The notes beneath the pieces are model-generated. The model was not told the DNA's origin. It saw nothing but the letters and a program-made list of their open reading frames with translations, and searched no databases. A stretch of DNA of 64,000 bases from assembly GCF_041677825.1 (NCBI RefSeq), contig NZ_JBAYPG010000016.1, positions 1-64,000 of the forward strand, given 5' to 3'. Positions within the stretch are counted from its first letter, which is position 1. Every line of letters starts with the position of its first letter. Position numbers and translations under genes: made by a program. Positions 52,546 to 62,983 of the stretch are shown piece after piece. This stretch comes from Castellaniella sp041677825. GTDB taxonomy: Bacteria; Pseudomonadota; Gammaproteobacteria; Burkholderiales; Burkholderiaceae_B.

Positions 52546-53826
52546 TCAGCCCATGAGGCCGGGCAACCAGGTGGTGACGGCGGGCACGTACGTGACCAGC
52601 AGGATGACGGCAACGAACACCAGCATGAAGGGCCCGAGCCGCCGGGCGATGTCCTCGATCTTCAGGTGGCTGATGGCCGAGGCGACGAAGATGGAATAGC
52701 CCACGGGCGGGGTGACCATGCCCACGGCGAAGTTGATCACCACCATGGCGCCCAGCTGGATGGGGTCCATGCCGATCATCTGGCCGATGCCGGTCAGCAC
52801 GCCGCTCAGGATCACCATGGCCGACACGTTGTCCATCACGGCGCCCAGGATCAGCAGAAAGACGTTGATGAGCAGCAGGATCACGATGGGATTGTGCGTG
52901 AGCGCAAGCAGGCTGTCGACGATCTGCTGCGGGATCTGCTCATCGGCGATCAGGTAGGCGTAGCCGTAGGCGGTGGCGATGATGAAGACGATCATGCCGC
53001 TCATCTTCAGGCTGCGCAGCACGGCCTCGTACAGGGTAGGCCAGTTCAGCTCGCGGTAGATGAAGACCCCGGCCACCAAGCCGTACACCACCCCCACCAT
53101 CGAGGCTTCGGTGGGGGTGAACACGCCGCCATAGATGCCGCCCAGGATGATGACCGGCGCCATCAGGGCCCAGAAGCCGTCGCGCGTGGCGCGCAGCAGC
53201 TCGCGCCCGGTGGCGCGCCGGTGGGGCTTGATGCCGTTGCGCCGGGCATGATGGATACTGACCAGGATGAAGCCGGCCGAGGCGATCAGCCCGGGCACCA
53301 CGCCGGCCAGAAACAGTTTGGCGATGGATTGCTCGGCCAGCACGCCCCAGATGACCATGGGGATGGACGGCGGGATCATCTGGCCCAGGGGCCCCACGGC
53401 GGTGGACAGCGCGGCGGCGTAGTCGCGCCGGTAGCCTTCTTTTTCGAGCTCGTCGATCATGATCGAGCCCACCGCCGCCGTAGTGGCCGGGGCCGAGCCC
53501 GAGATGGCGCCAAAGAACGTGCCCGCCAGCACCGTGGCGATGCTCAGCCCGCCGGTCAGGTGGCCAAAGAGCGCCGAGGCAAAGCGCACCAGGCGGCGCG
53601 ACAGGCCGCCCGCCCCCATCAGGTCGCCCGCCAGGATGAACCCTGGGATGGCCAGCAGGCTGTTCACGTCCGTGCCGGCCATCAGCTGCTGGGCAAAAAT
53701 GATCGGGTTGGTATCGGTGATGTACAGCCCGCCCAGCGTGAGGATGGACAGCGTGAAGGCGATGGGCACACCCAGGACCAGCAGGATCACCAGCCCCAGC
53801 CCGAGAAAGAGCGCCAGAAAACTCAC
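52546..53826 (-). CDS. dctM: TRAP transporter large permease subunit
   Basis: A 426-residue inner-membrane protein with about twelve helices that couples solute uptake to an ion gradient. VPIAFTLSILTLGGLYI, GAISGSAPATTAAVGSIMID and LGQMIPPSIPMVIWGVLA are the well-conserved DctM segments. It works with DctQ and the binding protein DctP, encoded just upstream. The start lies 17 bases after the dctQ stop. Confidence 0.93.
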   Translation of the reverse strand: MSFLALFLGLGLVILLVLGVPIAFTLSILTLGGLYITDTNPIIFAQQLMAGTDVNSLLAIPGFILAGDLMGAGGLSRRLVRFASALFGHLTGGLSIATVLAGTFFGAISGSAPATTAAVGSIMIDELEKEGYRRDYAAALSTAVGPLGQMIPPSIPMVIWGVLAEQSIAKLFLAGVVPGLIASAGFILVSIHHARRNGIKPHRRATGRELLRATRDGFWALMAPVIILGGIYGGVFTPTEASMVGVVYGLVAGVFIYRELNWPTLYEAVLRSLKMSGMIVFIIATAYGYAYLIADEQIPQQIVDSLLALTHNPIVILLLINVFLLILGAVMDNVSAMVILSGVLTGIGQMIGMDPIQLGAMVVINFAVGMVTPPVGYSIFVASAISHLKIEDIARRLGPFMLVFVAVILLVTYVPAVTTWLPGLMG

Positions 53827-53842
53827 GATGGGGCCCGATCGC

Positions 53843-54370
53843 TCATGGCGTGGATGGCCGCTGCGGCCACAGGGTGCTGCGCAGGTTGAGCAGGCTGAAG
53901 ACCACGATCAGCGCCCCGGCCACCGGCAGCGCCAGGTTGCGCACCCAGATGGGATAGCGCGTGGCCGGCGCCGTCTGCCCCACCGTCATCTGCATGAAAT
54001 CCCAGCCTGTCCAGACCATGTACGCGCCCGTGACCAGGATCAGGACCTGGATCAGCGCGCGCAGCAGACGCAAGGCGGGCGGCGGCAGGCAGGCCTCGAT
54101 CAGCTCGACGCGCACGTGGCCCGACTCGTGCACCAGCAGCGCGGCCGCCAGCAGCACCGTCCAGGAAAAGCAGAACATCGCCACCTCGTCCGTCCACGAC
54201 AGAGCGCTCTGCACCACATAGCGAAAGAACACCCCGGTGATCAGGCTGGCCACGATGACCGCGCCCCCCAGCACGGTGAGCGCCGCGACTGCCTGCACCA
54301 GCCTGCGCGTGAGGGTGGCCATCATGCGCGCCGACCTTCGGAACTCGGCGGGCGTGGACGGATCCAGCAT
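53843..54370 (-). CDS. dctQ: TRAP transporter small permease subunit
   Basis: A 175-residue membrane protein with four helices. The pattern SALSWTDEVAMFCFSWTVLL in the second helix region and HVRVELIEACLPP after it are typical of DctQ, which bridges DctM and the binding protein. It lies 45 bases after dctP and just before dctM. It is probably cotranscribed with both. Confidence 0.9.
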   Translation of the reverse strand: MLDPSTPAEFRRSARMMATLTRRLVQAVAALTVLGGAVIVASLITGVFFRYVVQSALSWTDEVAMFCFSWTVLLAAALLVHESGHVRVELIEACLPPPALRLLRALIQVLILVTGAYMVWTGWDFMQMTVGQTAPATRYPIWVRNLALPVAGALIVVFSLLNLRSTLWPQRPSTP

Positions 54371-54415
54371 GACATGGCCCGGCGCGGCATGACCCGATGC
54401 GGCATGGTCCGGCGT

Positions 54416-55426
54416 TTACTGGCCCAGTGCGGCATCCAGCACCGGCGCGCCGATGGCGTCGCGATACTTGTCGTACACCGCGCCTTCCTTGTCGCGGAAG
54501 ATGCCCAGGTCTGGTACCTCGTTCACCTGCATGCCGGCCGCCCGGATCTTGTCCAGGATCTCGGCATCACTGACCGCCATGGTGGCCCGCTGGCGCTCGA
54601 TCGCCGCCCGCGCCGCCGCGCGCACCAGGTCCTGCGTGGCCGCATCCAGCTTGCCCAGGCTGCGGTCGGACATGAGCAGCGCCAGCGCGTTGTAGCTGTG
54701 CCGCGTAAGCGACAGATGCTTGGTGACCTCGGGGAACTTGTTGGCGTAGATCACCGCCAGCGGGATCTCCAGGCCATCGATGGTGCCCTGCTGCACCGCA
54801 GTGAAGGCATCGCCCCAGGGCAGCGGCACCGGATTGGCCCCCAGCGCGCGAAAGCTGTCGATGAACATGTCGCTGGGCTGCACGCGCAGGCGGATGCCCT
54901 TCAGGTCATCCGGTGTTTCAATCGGCCGCGTATTGTTGATCACGTGCCGGAAGCCCGCCTCGGCAAAGCCCAGGTTGGTCACCTTCTTGGCCTTGAGGTC
55001 CTCGGCCATGATCTCGCCCGCCTTGCCGTCCAGCACCTGGTGCGCCTGCTCGTTCGAGGCATACAGGAACGGCAGGTCATTGAGCTGGTACGACGGCAGG
55101 ATATTGCCGATCACCGTGCCGGTGATCACGCCCATGTCCAGCGTACCCAGCTGCAGGCCCTGCAACATTTGCATCTCGTCACCCAGCTGGTGACCGCCAT
55201 AGAACTGCACCTTGAACTGCCCCGGTGCTGCCTTTTCCAGCTCTTCGGCAAAATAATGCGCCGTGATCGCATACGGATCCGACGGGCTGTCGGCCGTCGT
55301 CCAGCCGATCTTGATCACCTGCGGCGCGGCGTGGGCCGCGGCGCCAACGCCCAGTGAAACGGCCAGGCCCAGCGCCAGGGCCGGTAGTACACGCCCAAAG
55401 CGTGCGGGGATGCGGGAAGGGAACAT
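54416..55426 (-). CDS. dctP: TRAP transporter substrate-binding protein
   Basis: A 336-residue periplasmic protein with a signal peptide (ALALGLAVSLGVGAAAHA). The fold has QLGDEMQMLQGLQLGTLDMG and AGFRHVINNTRPIETPDDLK, then RVQPSDMFIDSFRALGANP and FTAVQQGTIDGLE, all hallmarks of the DctP family. The conserved Arg that pairs with the ligand carboxylate is in IRLRVQPSD. GGAGA lies before the ATG. It is the first gene of the TRAP unit, and a possible operator lies about 170 bases upstream. The ligand is probably a carboxylate. Confidence 0.92.
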   Translation of the reverse strand: MFPSRIPARFGRVLPALALGLAVSLGVGAAAHAAPQVIKIGWTTADSPSDPYAITAHYFAEELEKAAPGQFKVQFYGGHQLGDEMQMLQGLQLGTLDMGVITGTVIGNILPSYQLNDLPFLYASNEQAHQVLDGKAGEIMAEDLKAKKVTNLGFAEAGFRHVINNTRPIETPDDLKGIRLRVQPSDMFIDSFRALGANPVPLPWGDAFTAVQQGTIDGLEIPLAVIYANKFPEVTKHLSLTRHSYNALALLMSDRSLGKLDAATQDLVRAAARAAIERQRATMAVSDAEILDKIRAAGMQVNEVPDLGIFRDKEGAVYDKYRDAIGAPVLDAALGQ

Positions 55427-55597
55427 GAGATGTCTCCGTATGGTGTTTTTAGCTGGTTGTGGTGGTGATGTGGAACGCCATCTTGCGCTTGCAATAAGTC
55501 AATTCATGGCAGATTAAGCCGTTCGCCATGATGCCACAAGCCTCATCAGGGTTCCGAGGCCTTGCTGCCGATTGACCGATCAGAATTTGCCGTAATT

Positions 55598-55611
55598 TTC
55601 GCAATATGGAA
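55598..55611. promoter_or_regulatory. Possible IclR-type operator upstream of dctP
   Basis: TTCGCAATATGGAA is close to the TTC-x8-GAA dyads bound by IclR-family regulators, which often control TRAP and aromatic-acid genes. It lies 172 bases before the dctP start, in the only sizeable intergenic space of the block. No IclR gene is in the window, so the call rests on sequence form alone. Confidence 0.3.
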
Positions 55612-55687
55612 CAAAACGTCCGAAACTCAGCCGCTTCACCTAGATTTCATCTGCCTGGGCAGCCTTTGGGTGCATTTTCGGGCGCAC

Positions 55688-55927
55688 CTATCCTGCCATT
55701 CGCATCAGAGCTCGGCGCGCCATCCACAGTAGCGTACCTTGGTATAGCCAAACTGACACCGGGTACACCGGTTCGAGCAACCTCATGAGCCTGCGCCGAG
55801 ATACGACCTTGCCCATCTCTTCGAGAAATACCTCGCAGCGCGTACGCTTGCGCTGGCTGGCAAACTCCACATCGGAGAAACTGATCCGGTGTATGGTACC
55901 GATCCGAAGACGGCGACAAATGAGCAA
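55688..55927 (-). pseudogene. IS5-family transposase N-terminal remnant
   Basis: The frame reads FSDVEFASQRKRTRCEVFLE, then EMGKVVSRRRLMRLLEPVYP, which matches the N-terminal 40 residues of IS5-family transposases (FSDAEYxxKRKxTRRExFLxEM then PW..L..LIEPxYP). After the Pro the similarity ends, and the rest of the transposase, including the DDE residues, is missing. The usual Trp is also lost. No terminal repeats were found. It marks a past insertion between the TRAP block and the AT-rich HPr-kinase-like gene. The remaining bases of 55427-56026 hold nothing else I can name except the operator-like site. Confidence 0.72.
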
Positions 55928-56026
55928 TAGGGTCTATTTTACCGAAACGAGAACTTGATCAGAGTATCCATAGCAGCATCATCAAAGTATGAAATAGCCA
56001 TCACATTAAAGCAAACGACGTGAGCA

Positions 56027-57142
56027 TCATTCTTTTGCGAAGCCAGTAATTAATTTCACAATCTGTTTATTATAGGCCGCATGAGCAACATTCATTGGAA
56101 TACGCAGAACATACACTTGATCTGGAAATATATTTTTATATATTCCACGCCATTTCTTAAGAATATCAGCCATCCTAAGAACTGGCACTAAACCAGCAGC
56201 CTGAGAATTATATTCCTCCCAATTAATATATTTATGGAAAACCTGATACTCAGCTAGCATGACATGACATGCCATATCTACCGCCGTCTCACGCGACACT
56301 ACATCAAGCTCAAAATCGGAAACATTTGTCCTGAATAGGAAACAAATATTAGACAAACTATTACCACCCGCATGCCAGTTTTGAAATAAAGCGTTTGGTT
56401 TGATTTTACGTCTTACGCTCGACGGATCAATTTTATTCTTTAGCCAAAAATGAGCAACATCAAAAATCCCTCGATTCTTTAAAACCCGGCTTTTCATATC
56501 ATTCGCGACGCAATTGTAACCGTAGATTTTTGGCCACGCCATATTCCCATAAACAAGCCCTGAATCACTCACAATGGCAATATCATCAGAAATAAATGAA
56601 AATCCATCCATCCCTGCAACGGCAATCATCGCAGAAGACTTCCCAACTCCTCCTGTTCCAGTTAACAAAATACAGCCGCCATCGTACCCAATCGATGCCG
56701 CGTGCATAGTCGCTAGTTCAGGGAAAAAATACGATGTAGGTACCAACACGAGTTCGTGCAGAACTTGCACAAACCACTCAACACCTCGAGAAAACTCCAT
56801 TGACCTTAGCTTGCGTACAAATCCAACAGGCCCACTATAATTTAAATCCCTTACATGAACATCCACCTGTAGCGGAGAATTTGTAATTTTACGCCAGGCA
56901 ACCGTAGCCGGACCGAAATTCGCCTGAAACCCGTCAACTATTTTTTCATATATTTTTGGGTTGTTCGCGACAACATTATCAGGAAAGCTCTGTTCAACGA
57001 AATTAACAACCACACTAACGTCATTTGCACACCCCGAAGGATATAGAAGCAGCGACTCCTCCAGATACGGACCATATTCTCCATAAGAATTAAAACTAAA
57101 TGTCCTGCCGAAGATTTGCTTTATTATATTCCGTGCCGACAT
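56027..57142 (-). CDS. HPr-kinase-like P-loop protein
   Basis: A 371-residue AT-rich gene product. The P-loop LLTGTGGVGKSSAMIAVAG (about 158-176) is followed by FSFISDDIAIV, the arrangement of the HPr kinase/phosphorylase C-terminal fold, with the acidic pair after the second strand. True HPr kinases act on HPr Ser46; proteins like this one lack the rest of that enzyme and are common in peptide-maturation and polysaccharide clusters, where small-molecule or peptide phosphorylation is suspected. It overlaps the upstream GT4 gene by 19 bases. Its substrate is unknown. Confidence 0.72.
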   Translation of the reverse strand: MSARNIIKQIFGRTFSFNSYGEYGPYLEESLLLYPSGCANDVSVVVNFVEQSFPDNVVANNPKIYEKIVDGFQANFGPATVAWRKITNSPLQVDVHVRDLNYSGPVGFVRKLRSMEFSRGVEWFVQVLHELVLVPTSYFFPELATMHAASIGYDGGCILLTGTGGVGKSSAMIAVAGMDGFSFISDDIAIVSDSGLVYGNMAWPKIYGYNCVANDMKSRVLKNRGIFDVAHFWLKNKIDPSSVRRKIKPNALFQNWHAGGNSLSNICFLFRTNVSDFELDVVSRETAVDMACHVMLAEYQVFHKYINWEEYNSQAAGLVPVLRMADILKKWRGIYKNIFPDQVYVLRIPMNVAHAAYNKQIVKLITGFAKE

Positions 57143-58389
57143 GGCAATTCCTTCAACTTAGACACGAAGTTCGAATAATTTCTGGTAGCATTGAAATTAG
57201 AAGAAATATGCTCTCGCGCCTTAAGCCTCAATCCCTCTTGATTATCTCCCAAGAGCATCTCCTCCAACGCACAAGTCATTTCCTTGATAGACGGCGTAGT
57301 CGTTAACAATTTGCCGTTTTCATGAGTAATAAGATTCGCCATGCCACCAATGTTGGGTGCGATAGCGGGCACTCCAGCCGCCATTGCTTCCATTATGGAA
57401 ACCGGCATTCCTTCAGATTCACTTGCGTTTATGAAAACATCAACAGGTTGCATGGAGTAAAAATTCTTCACGTAAGAATTTGACTTAAGCCCCAACAACT
57501 CTATATTCAAACGTGGACGACTAAAAACCTCCGCGGCACATTTATTTTTTAGTTCACAGAGCAACGGTCCATCGCCGATATGTGTCCATTTCACTTGAAT
57601 TTCTGGATGCCAGTCCGAAAACAAGGAAACCGCAGCTAATATTTTATCTAATCTCTTTATTGCCACACAAAAGGAAACTGATACGATATGAGCTTCCCCG
57701 GCACGACTTCTAGCTGATACCTTGGACGGTAAAGGAACACCGAGAGGCGCTATCCCTAATATACCCGCCGCCGTTCCATAGGTCTGTTCAAAGTAGGACT
57801 TAGCTTCTTCTGAAAGAAGGAATATTTTATCGAAATCTGCAATAAACTGGCGCTTTAATGCCATATAATGAGTTTTCCTGCGGCTCTCATACAGATCGAA
57901 TCCATGTGCACGACTAATCACACTGCCTACTTTGCCATGCCGCTTCAAAAGGCATGCAGCATAAGCCAAAGATTCATTCCAGTAGCTATATACAATATCA
58001 ATACATCCTTCTTTAGAAATATATTTATTCAATTTCTTTTGAAAAATGAGGACATTTGCGCAAGCTTGTAACGCATACAGCACATTCTTCAGGGATAACC
58101 TATTCGATGATAACAAATATCTAATTTCACAAATAAAAAGCCTTGAAGTTACTGCTGGAGGCAGCCACAGCATCTTCATTAGTCGATGGCGCGAAAGAGG
58201 GCTACTGCCAACAAGTGATAGATTAATTTCAATATCCTCTGGAATATCTCTGACAGCCCCAGATGCAGTCGCTGGCATAAGTATTACTTCAACCCCCTCT
58301 GCTTCTGACCAATATGGTATTTCATCTTCCAGAAACTGCTCACCCGGTAAATATGGAAATGCCGAAGTAAGAATCACCACCTTTCGCAC
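57124..58389 (-). CDS. Glycosyltransferase family 4
   Basis: A 421-residue GT-B transferase. It begins VVILTSAFPYLPGEQFLEDE, the acceptor domain has ISRAHGFDLYESRRKTHYMA, and the donor domain has HIVSVSFCVAIKRLDKILAA and VFINASESEGMPVSIMEAMA with both Glu of E-x7-E. This N-terminal form is found in several capsule GT4 proteins. The start is GTG at 58389. It is AT-richer than the wlb genes before it and overlaps the HPr-kinase-like gene, so the two probably arrived together. Confidence 0.85.
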   Translation of the reverse strand: MRKVVILTSAFPYLPGEQFLEDEIPYWSEAEGVEVILMPATASGAVRDIPEDIEINLSLVGSSPLSRHRLMKMLWLPPAVTSRLFICEIRYLLSSNRLSLKNVLYALQACANVLIFQKKLNKYISKEGCIDIVYSYWNESLAYAACLLKRHGKVGSVISRAHGFDLYESRRKTHYMALKRQFIADFDKIFLLSEEAKSYFEQTYGTAAGILGIAPLGVPLPSKVSARSRAGEAHIVSVSFCVAIKRLDKILAAVSLFSDWHPEIQVKWTHIGDGPLLCELKNKCAAEVFSRPRLNIELLGLKSNSYVKNFYSMQPVDVFINASESEGMPVSIMEAMAAGVPAIAPNIGGMANLITHENGKLLTTTPSIKEMTCALEEMLLGDNQEGLRLKAREHISSNFNATRNYSNFVSKLKELPCRHGI

Positions 58390-58452
58390 GCGATCATCTC
58401 AAAATGATATAAACCTGGATCGTCGATTGCGCTGGCTCAACGTTCAATTTCG

Positions 58453-59526
58453 TCACAACACCGCCGCCACACGCGCCTGCTGTTCCTCATCCATATACGG
58501 ATGCATGGGCAAGCTCAACACCCGCTGCGCCAGGGCATCGCCCACGGGCAGCGTGGCGTTAGGGTCGGCCACGGCGGGCTGACGGTTCAGCGGGATGGGG
58601 TAATGCACGGCGGTGGGGATGCCGGCAGCTTTCAGGCGCGCCTGCACAGCATCGCGCTCGGCCAGCTGTATGGTGTACTGCGCCCAGGCGCTCTGGTTGT
58701 GGGGCAGCACGGTGGGCGGAACGATGCCGGGCACGTCGGCCAGCAGGCGGGCGTAGGTGTCGGCCACGCGCTGGCGGGCAGCGATCTCGTCATCCAGAAT
58801 GGCCAGCTTGGGCAGCAGGATGGCGGCCTGCAGGGTGTCCAGGCGGCTGTTCATGCCCACCCGGATGTGGTGATAGCGGCGGTCCTGGCCGTGGCGCGCG
58901 ATCTGGCGCAGGCGGGTGGCCAGGGCGTCATCGTCGGTAAACAGGGCCCCACCGTCGCCGTAGGCGCCCAGGGGTTTGCTGGGGAAGAAGCTGGTGCAGG
59001 CCAGGGTGCTGAGGCTGCCGCTCTTGCGGCCCTTGTAGCGCGCGCCGAAGCTCTGGGCGGCGTCTTCGATCACCGGGATGCCGTGGCGCGCGGCAATGGC
59101 GTTGATGGCGTCGAAATCGGCGCACTGGCCATAGAGCGACACCGGGATGATAGCGCGCGTGCGCGGGGTGATGGCGGCTTCCAGCGCAGCCGGATCCAGG
59201 TTGCAGGTGGCGGGATCCACGTCCACATAGACGGGCCGCGCGCCCAGTACGGCCACGGTTTCGGCGGTGGCGATGTAGGTGAAACCTGGGGTGATGACTT
59301 CGTCACCCGGGCCGATGTCCAGCGCCATCTGCGCGATCTGCAGGGCGTCGGTGCCATTGGCGCAGCTGATGCAGTGGCGCGCGCCGGTGTATTCGGCCAG
59401 GCATTCTTCCAGTTCGGCCACTTCGGGGCCCAGGATGTACTGGCCGTGGGCCAGCACGCGGGCGATGGCGGCGTCGATTTCGGTTTTCAGGCGCGCCTGC
59501 TGGGCGCCCAGGTCTACGAACTTCAT
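58453..59526 (-). CDS. wlbC: UDP-3-keto-GlcNAcA aminotransferase (WlbC/WbpE)
   Basis: A 357-residue DegT-family PLP enzyme that aminates C3 of the keto sugar made by the WlbA-type oxidase. It starts MKFVDLGAQQARLKTEIDAA and has SCANGTDALQIAQMALDIGP, VIEDAAQSFGARYKGRKSGS and SFFPSKPLGAYGDGGAL, where the Lys forms the Schiff base. The wording is that of WbpE/WlbC. ATG 59526 overlaps the wlbA stop as ATGA; the frame to 60159 lies inside wlbA. Confidence 0.92.
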   Translation of the reverse strand: MKFVDLGAQQARLKTEIDAAIARVLAHGQYILGPEVAELEECLAEYTGARHCISCANGTDALQIAQMALDIGPGDEVITPGFTYIATAETVAVLGARPVYVDVDPATCNLDPAALEAAITPRTRAIIPVSLYGQCADFDAINAIAARHGIPVIEDAAQSFGARYKGRKSGSLSTLACTSFFPSKPLGAYGDGGALFTDDDALATRLRQIARHGQDRRYHHIRVGMNSRLDTLQAAILLPKLAILDDEIAARQRVADTYARLLADVPGIVPPTVLPHNQSAWAQYTIQLAERDAVQARLKAAGIPTAVHYPIPLNRQPAVADPNATLPVGDALAQRVLSLPMHPYMDEEQQARVAAVL

Positions 59527-60497
59527 GGCTGGCGCTCCACGTGTTTCAGAAAGGGATGGTAGTCGCCCCGCAGGGGGGCGACAGGCGCCTGGCGTATGGC
59601 TGATACGGTGGCGATCGCACAGCGGTTCTCTGCCAGCCCGAAACCGCGCCCGGCCAGGATTTCTTCGTAGCTGCGCGTGTGCAGGTCGGTGAAACCGCCC
59701 GAGAACTCGATCTCCTGGCCATCCACGGTGATCGAGCGGTAGGTGCGCTGGCCCTGTTCGCGCTGGGCCGGCGGCAGGTGCGCCTGGTCCACCGACAGAA
59801 ACCAGCGCACGCGCGCCTGTTCGTATTCCAGGTAGCCCGCCGCACAGGTGTCCCGGCTGGCGTGCACCACGTTGGCCTGCAGTTCGCCGAACAGATGGTG
59901 CAGCATGTCGAAGAAGTGCACGCCGATGTTGCTGGCGATGCCGCCCGATTTCTTGCTGTCGCCCTTCCACGATTGCAGGTACCAGTGCCCGCGCGAGGTG
60001 ATGTAGGTCAGGTCCACCTCGTACTTGTGCGGCCTGTGCGGCTGGCTGCGCACCTGCTGGCGCAGGGCGATGATGGCCGGATGCAGGCGCAGCTGCAGGA
60101 TGGTGCTGACGCGGTGGCCGCTGTCGCGCTCGATTTCGAGCAGGCCGTCGATGTTCCACGGGTTGAGCACCAGGGGCTTTTCGCAGATCACGTCGGCGCC
60201 CGAGCGCAGGCCAAAGCGCATGTGCGAGTCGTGCAGGTAATTGGGCGAGCAGATGGCGACGTAATCGATGTTGGCGCGCTCGGGGGCGCGGCGCAGTTTG
60301 TCGATGTGGCGATCGAAGCGCTCGAACTCGGTGAAGAATTCCGTCTCGGGAAAATAGCTGTCCAGAATGCCCACCGAATCGTTGGGGTCCAGCGCGGCCA
60401 CCAGGCGGTGGCCGGTGTCCTTGATGGCTTTCATGTGGCGCGGGGCGATGTAGCCGGCCGCGCCGATCAGGGCGAAGTTCTTTATTGGATTCTGCAT
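59523..60497 (-). CDS. wlbA: UDP-GlcNAcA 3-dehydrogenase (WlbA/WbpB)
   Basis: A 324-residue Gfo/Idh/MocA-family oxidoreductase that oxidises C3 of UDP-N-acetylglucosaminuronate. The Rossmann start is NFALIGAAGYIAPRHMKAIK, CEKPLVLNPWNI carries the EKP motif, and GGIASNIGVHFFDMLHHLFG has the catalytic Asp and His. The start is ATG 60497, 37 bases after wlbB. Together with the adjacent wlbB and wlbC it makes UDP-2,3-diacetamido-2,3-dideoxyglucuronate. The substrate-forming 6-dehydrogenase is not adjacent. Confidence 0.92.
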   Translation of the reverse strand: MQNPIKNFALIGAAGYIAPRHMKAIKDTGHRLVAALDPNDSVGILDSYFPETEFFTEFERFDRHIDKLRRAPERANIDYVAICSPNYLHDSHMRFGLRSGADVICEKPLVLNPWNIDGLLEIERDSGHRVSTILQLRLHPAIIALRQQVRSQPHRPHKYEVDLTYITSRGHWYLQSWKGDSKKSGGIASNIGVHFFDMLHHLFGELQANVVHASRDTCAAGYLEYEQARVRWFLSVDQAHLPPAQREQGQRTYRSITVDGQEIEFSGGFTDLHTRSYEEILAGRGFGLAENRCAIATVSAIRQAPVAPLRGDYHPFLKHVERQP

Positions 60498-60534
60498 GGG
60501 TTGTTTCTGGGCGGTTGGTTGGGCTGATGCCGTA

Positions 60535-61110
60535 TCAGCGGCGCTGACAGTGGCCGTCGACCAGTTCGTACACGGCACCGGTATGGGCGCAGGTGGCGCT
60601 GCCGCTGCCCTCCAGGGGCAGGTCCAGGGCCTCGCCGTATGTGCTCATCCAGCCCACCTGGCGCGCCGGCACGCCCACCATCAGGGCGTAGGGCTTGACG
60701 TCCCGGTGCACGACGGCACCGGCGCCTATGAAGGCGTATTCGCCTATGGTGACCCCGCAGACGATGGTGCAGTTGGCCCCCAGGGTGGCCCCCTTGCGCA
60801 CCCGCGTGGGGCGGTATTCGGCCTTGCGCTCGATCAGCGCGCGCGGGTTGTAGACGTTGGTGAACACCATGCTGGGGCCGCAGAACACGCCCTCTTCCAG
60901 GGTCACGCCATCGTACACGCTGACGTTGTTCTGGATCTTGCAGTGGTCGCCGATGCGCACGTCGTTGCCCACGAACACGTTCTGGCCCAGCGACACGCCC
61001 TGGCCGATGCGCGCGCCGGCGCACACGTGCACGAAGTGCCAGATGCGCGAACCGGCGCCGATCTGGGCGCCAGGGTCGACGATGGCGGTGGGGTGCTGGT
61101 AGTGGGTCAT
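60535..61110 (-). CDS. wlbB: UDP-2-acetamido-3-amino-glucuronate N-acetyltransferase (WlbB/WbpD)
   Basis: A 191-residue left-handed beta-helix acetyltransferase. Hexapeptide repeats run from about residue 8 to 130 (IVDPGAQIGAGSRIWHFVHV, then GQNVFVGNDVRIGDHCKIQN). GPSMVFTNVYNPRA is a family signature. It acetylates the C3 amino group made by WlbC. A 40-residue C-terminal tail holds Cys and His (CAHTGAVYELVDGHCQ), a possible metal-binding end. The start ATG 61110 follows the ABC-transporter stop by 16 bases. Confidence 0.92.
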   Translation of the reverse strand: MTHYQHPTAIVDPGAQIGAGSRIWHFVHVCAGARIGQGVSLGQNVFVGNDVRIGDHCKIQNNVSVYDGVTLEEGVFCGPSMVFTNVYNPRALIERKAEYRPTRVRKGATLGANCTIVCGVTIGEYAFIGAGAVVHRDVKPYALMVGVPARQVGWMSTYGEALDLPLEGSGSATCAHTGAVYELVDGHCQRR

Positions 61111-61126
61111 GAAGGTACGCGCCGCG

Positions 61127-62979
<1,853 letters not shown>

Positions 62980-62983
<4 letters not shown>

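Noticed and set aside
58453..60159. A 568-residue form of WlbC
   Set aside because: The extra N-terminal part is a shifted frame inside wlbA; the true start overlaps the wlbA stop as ATGA.
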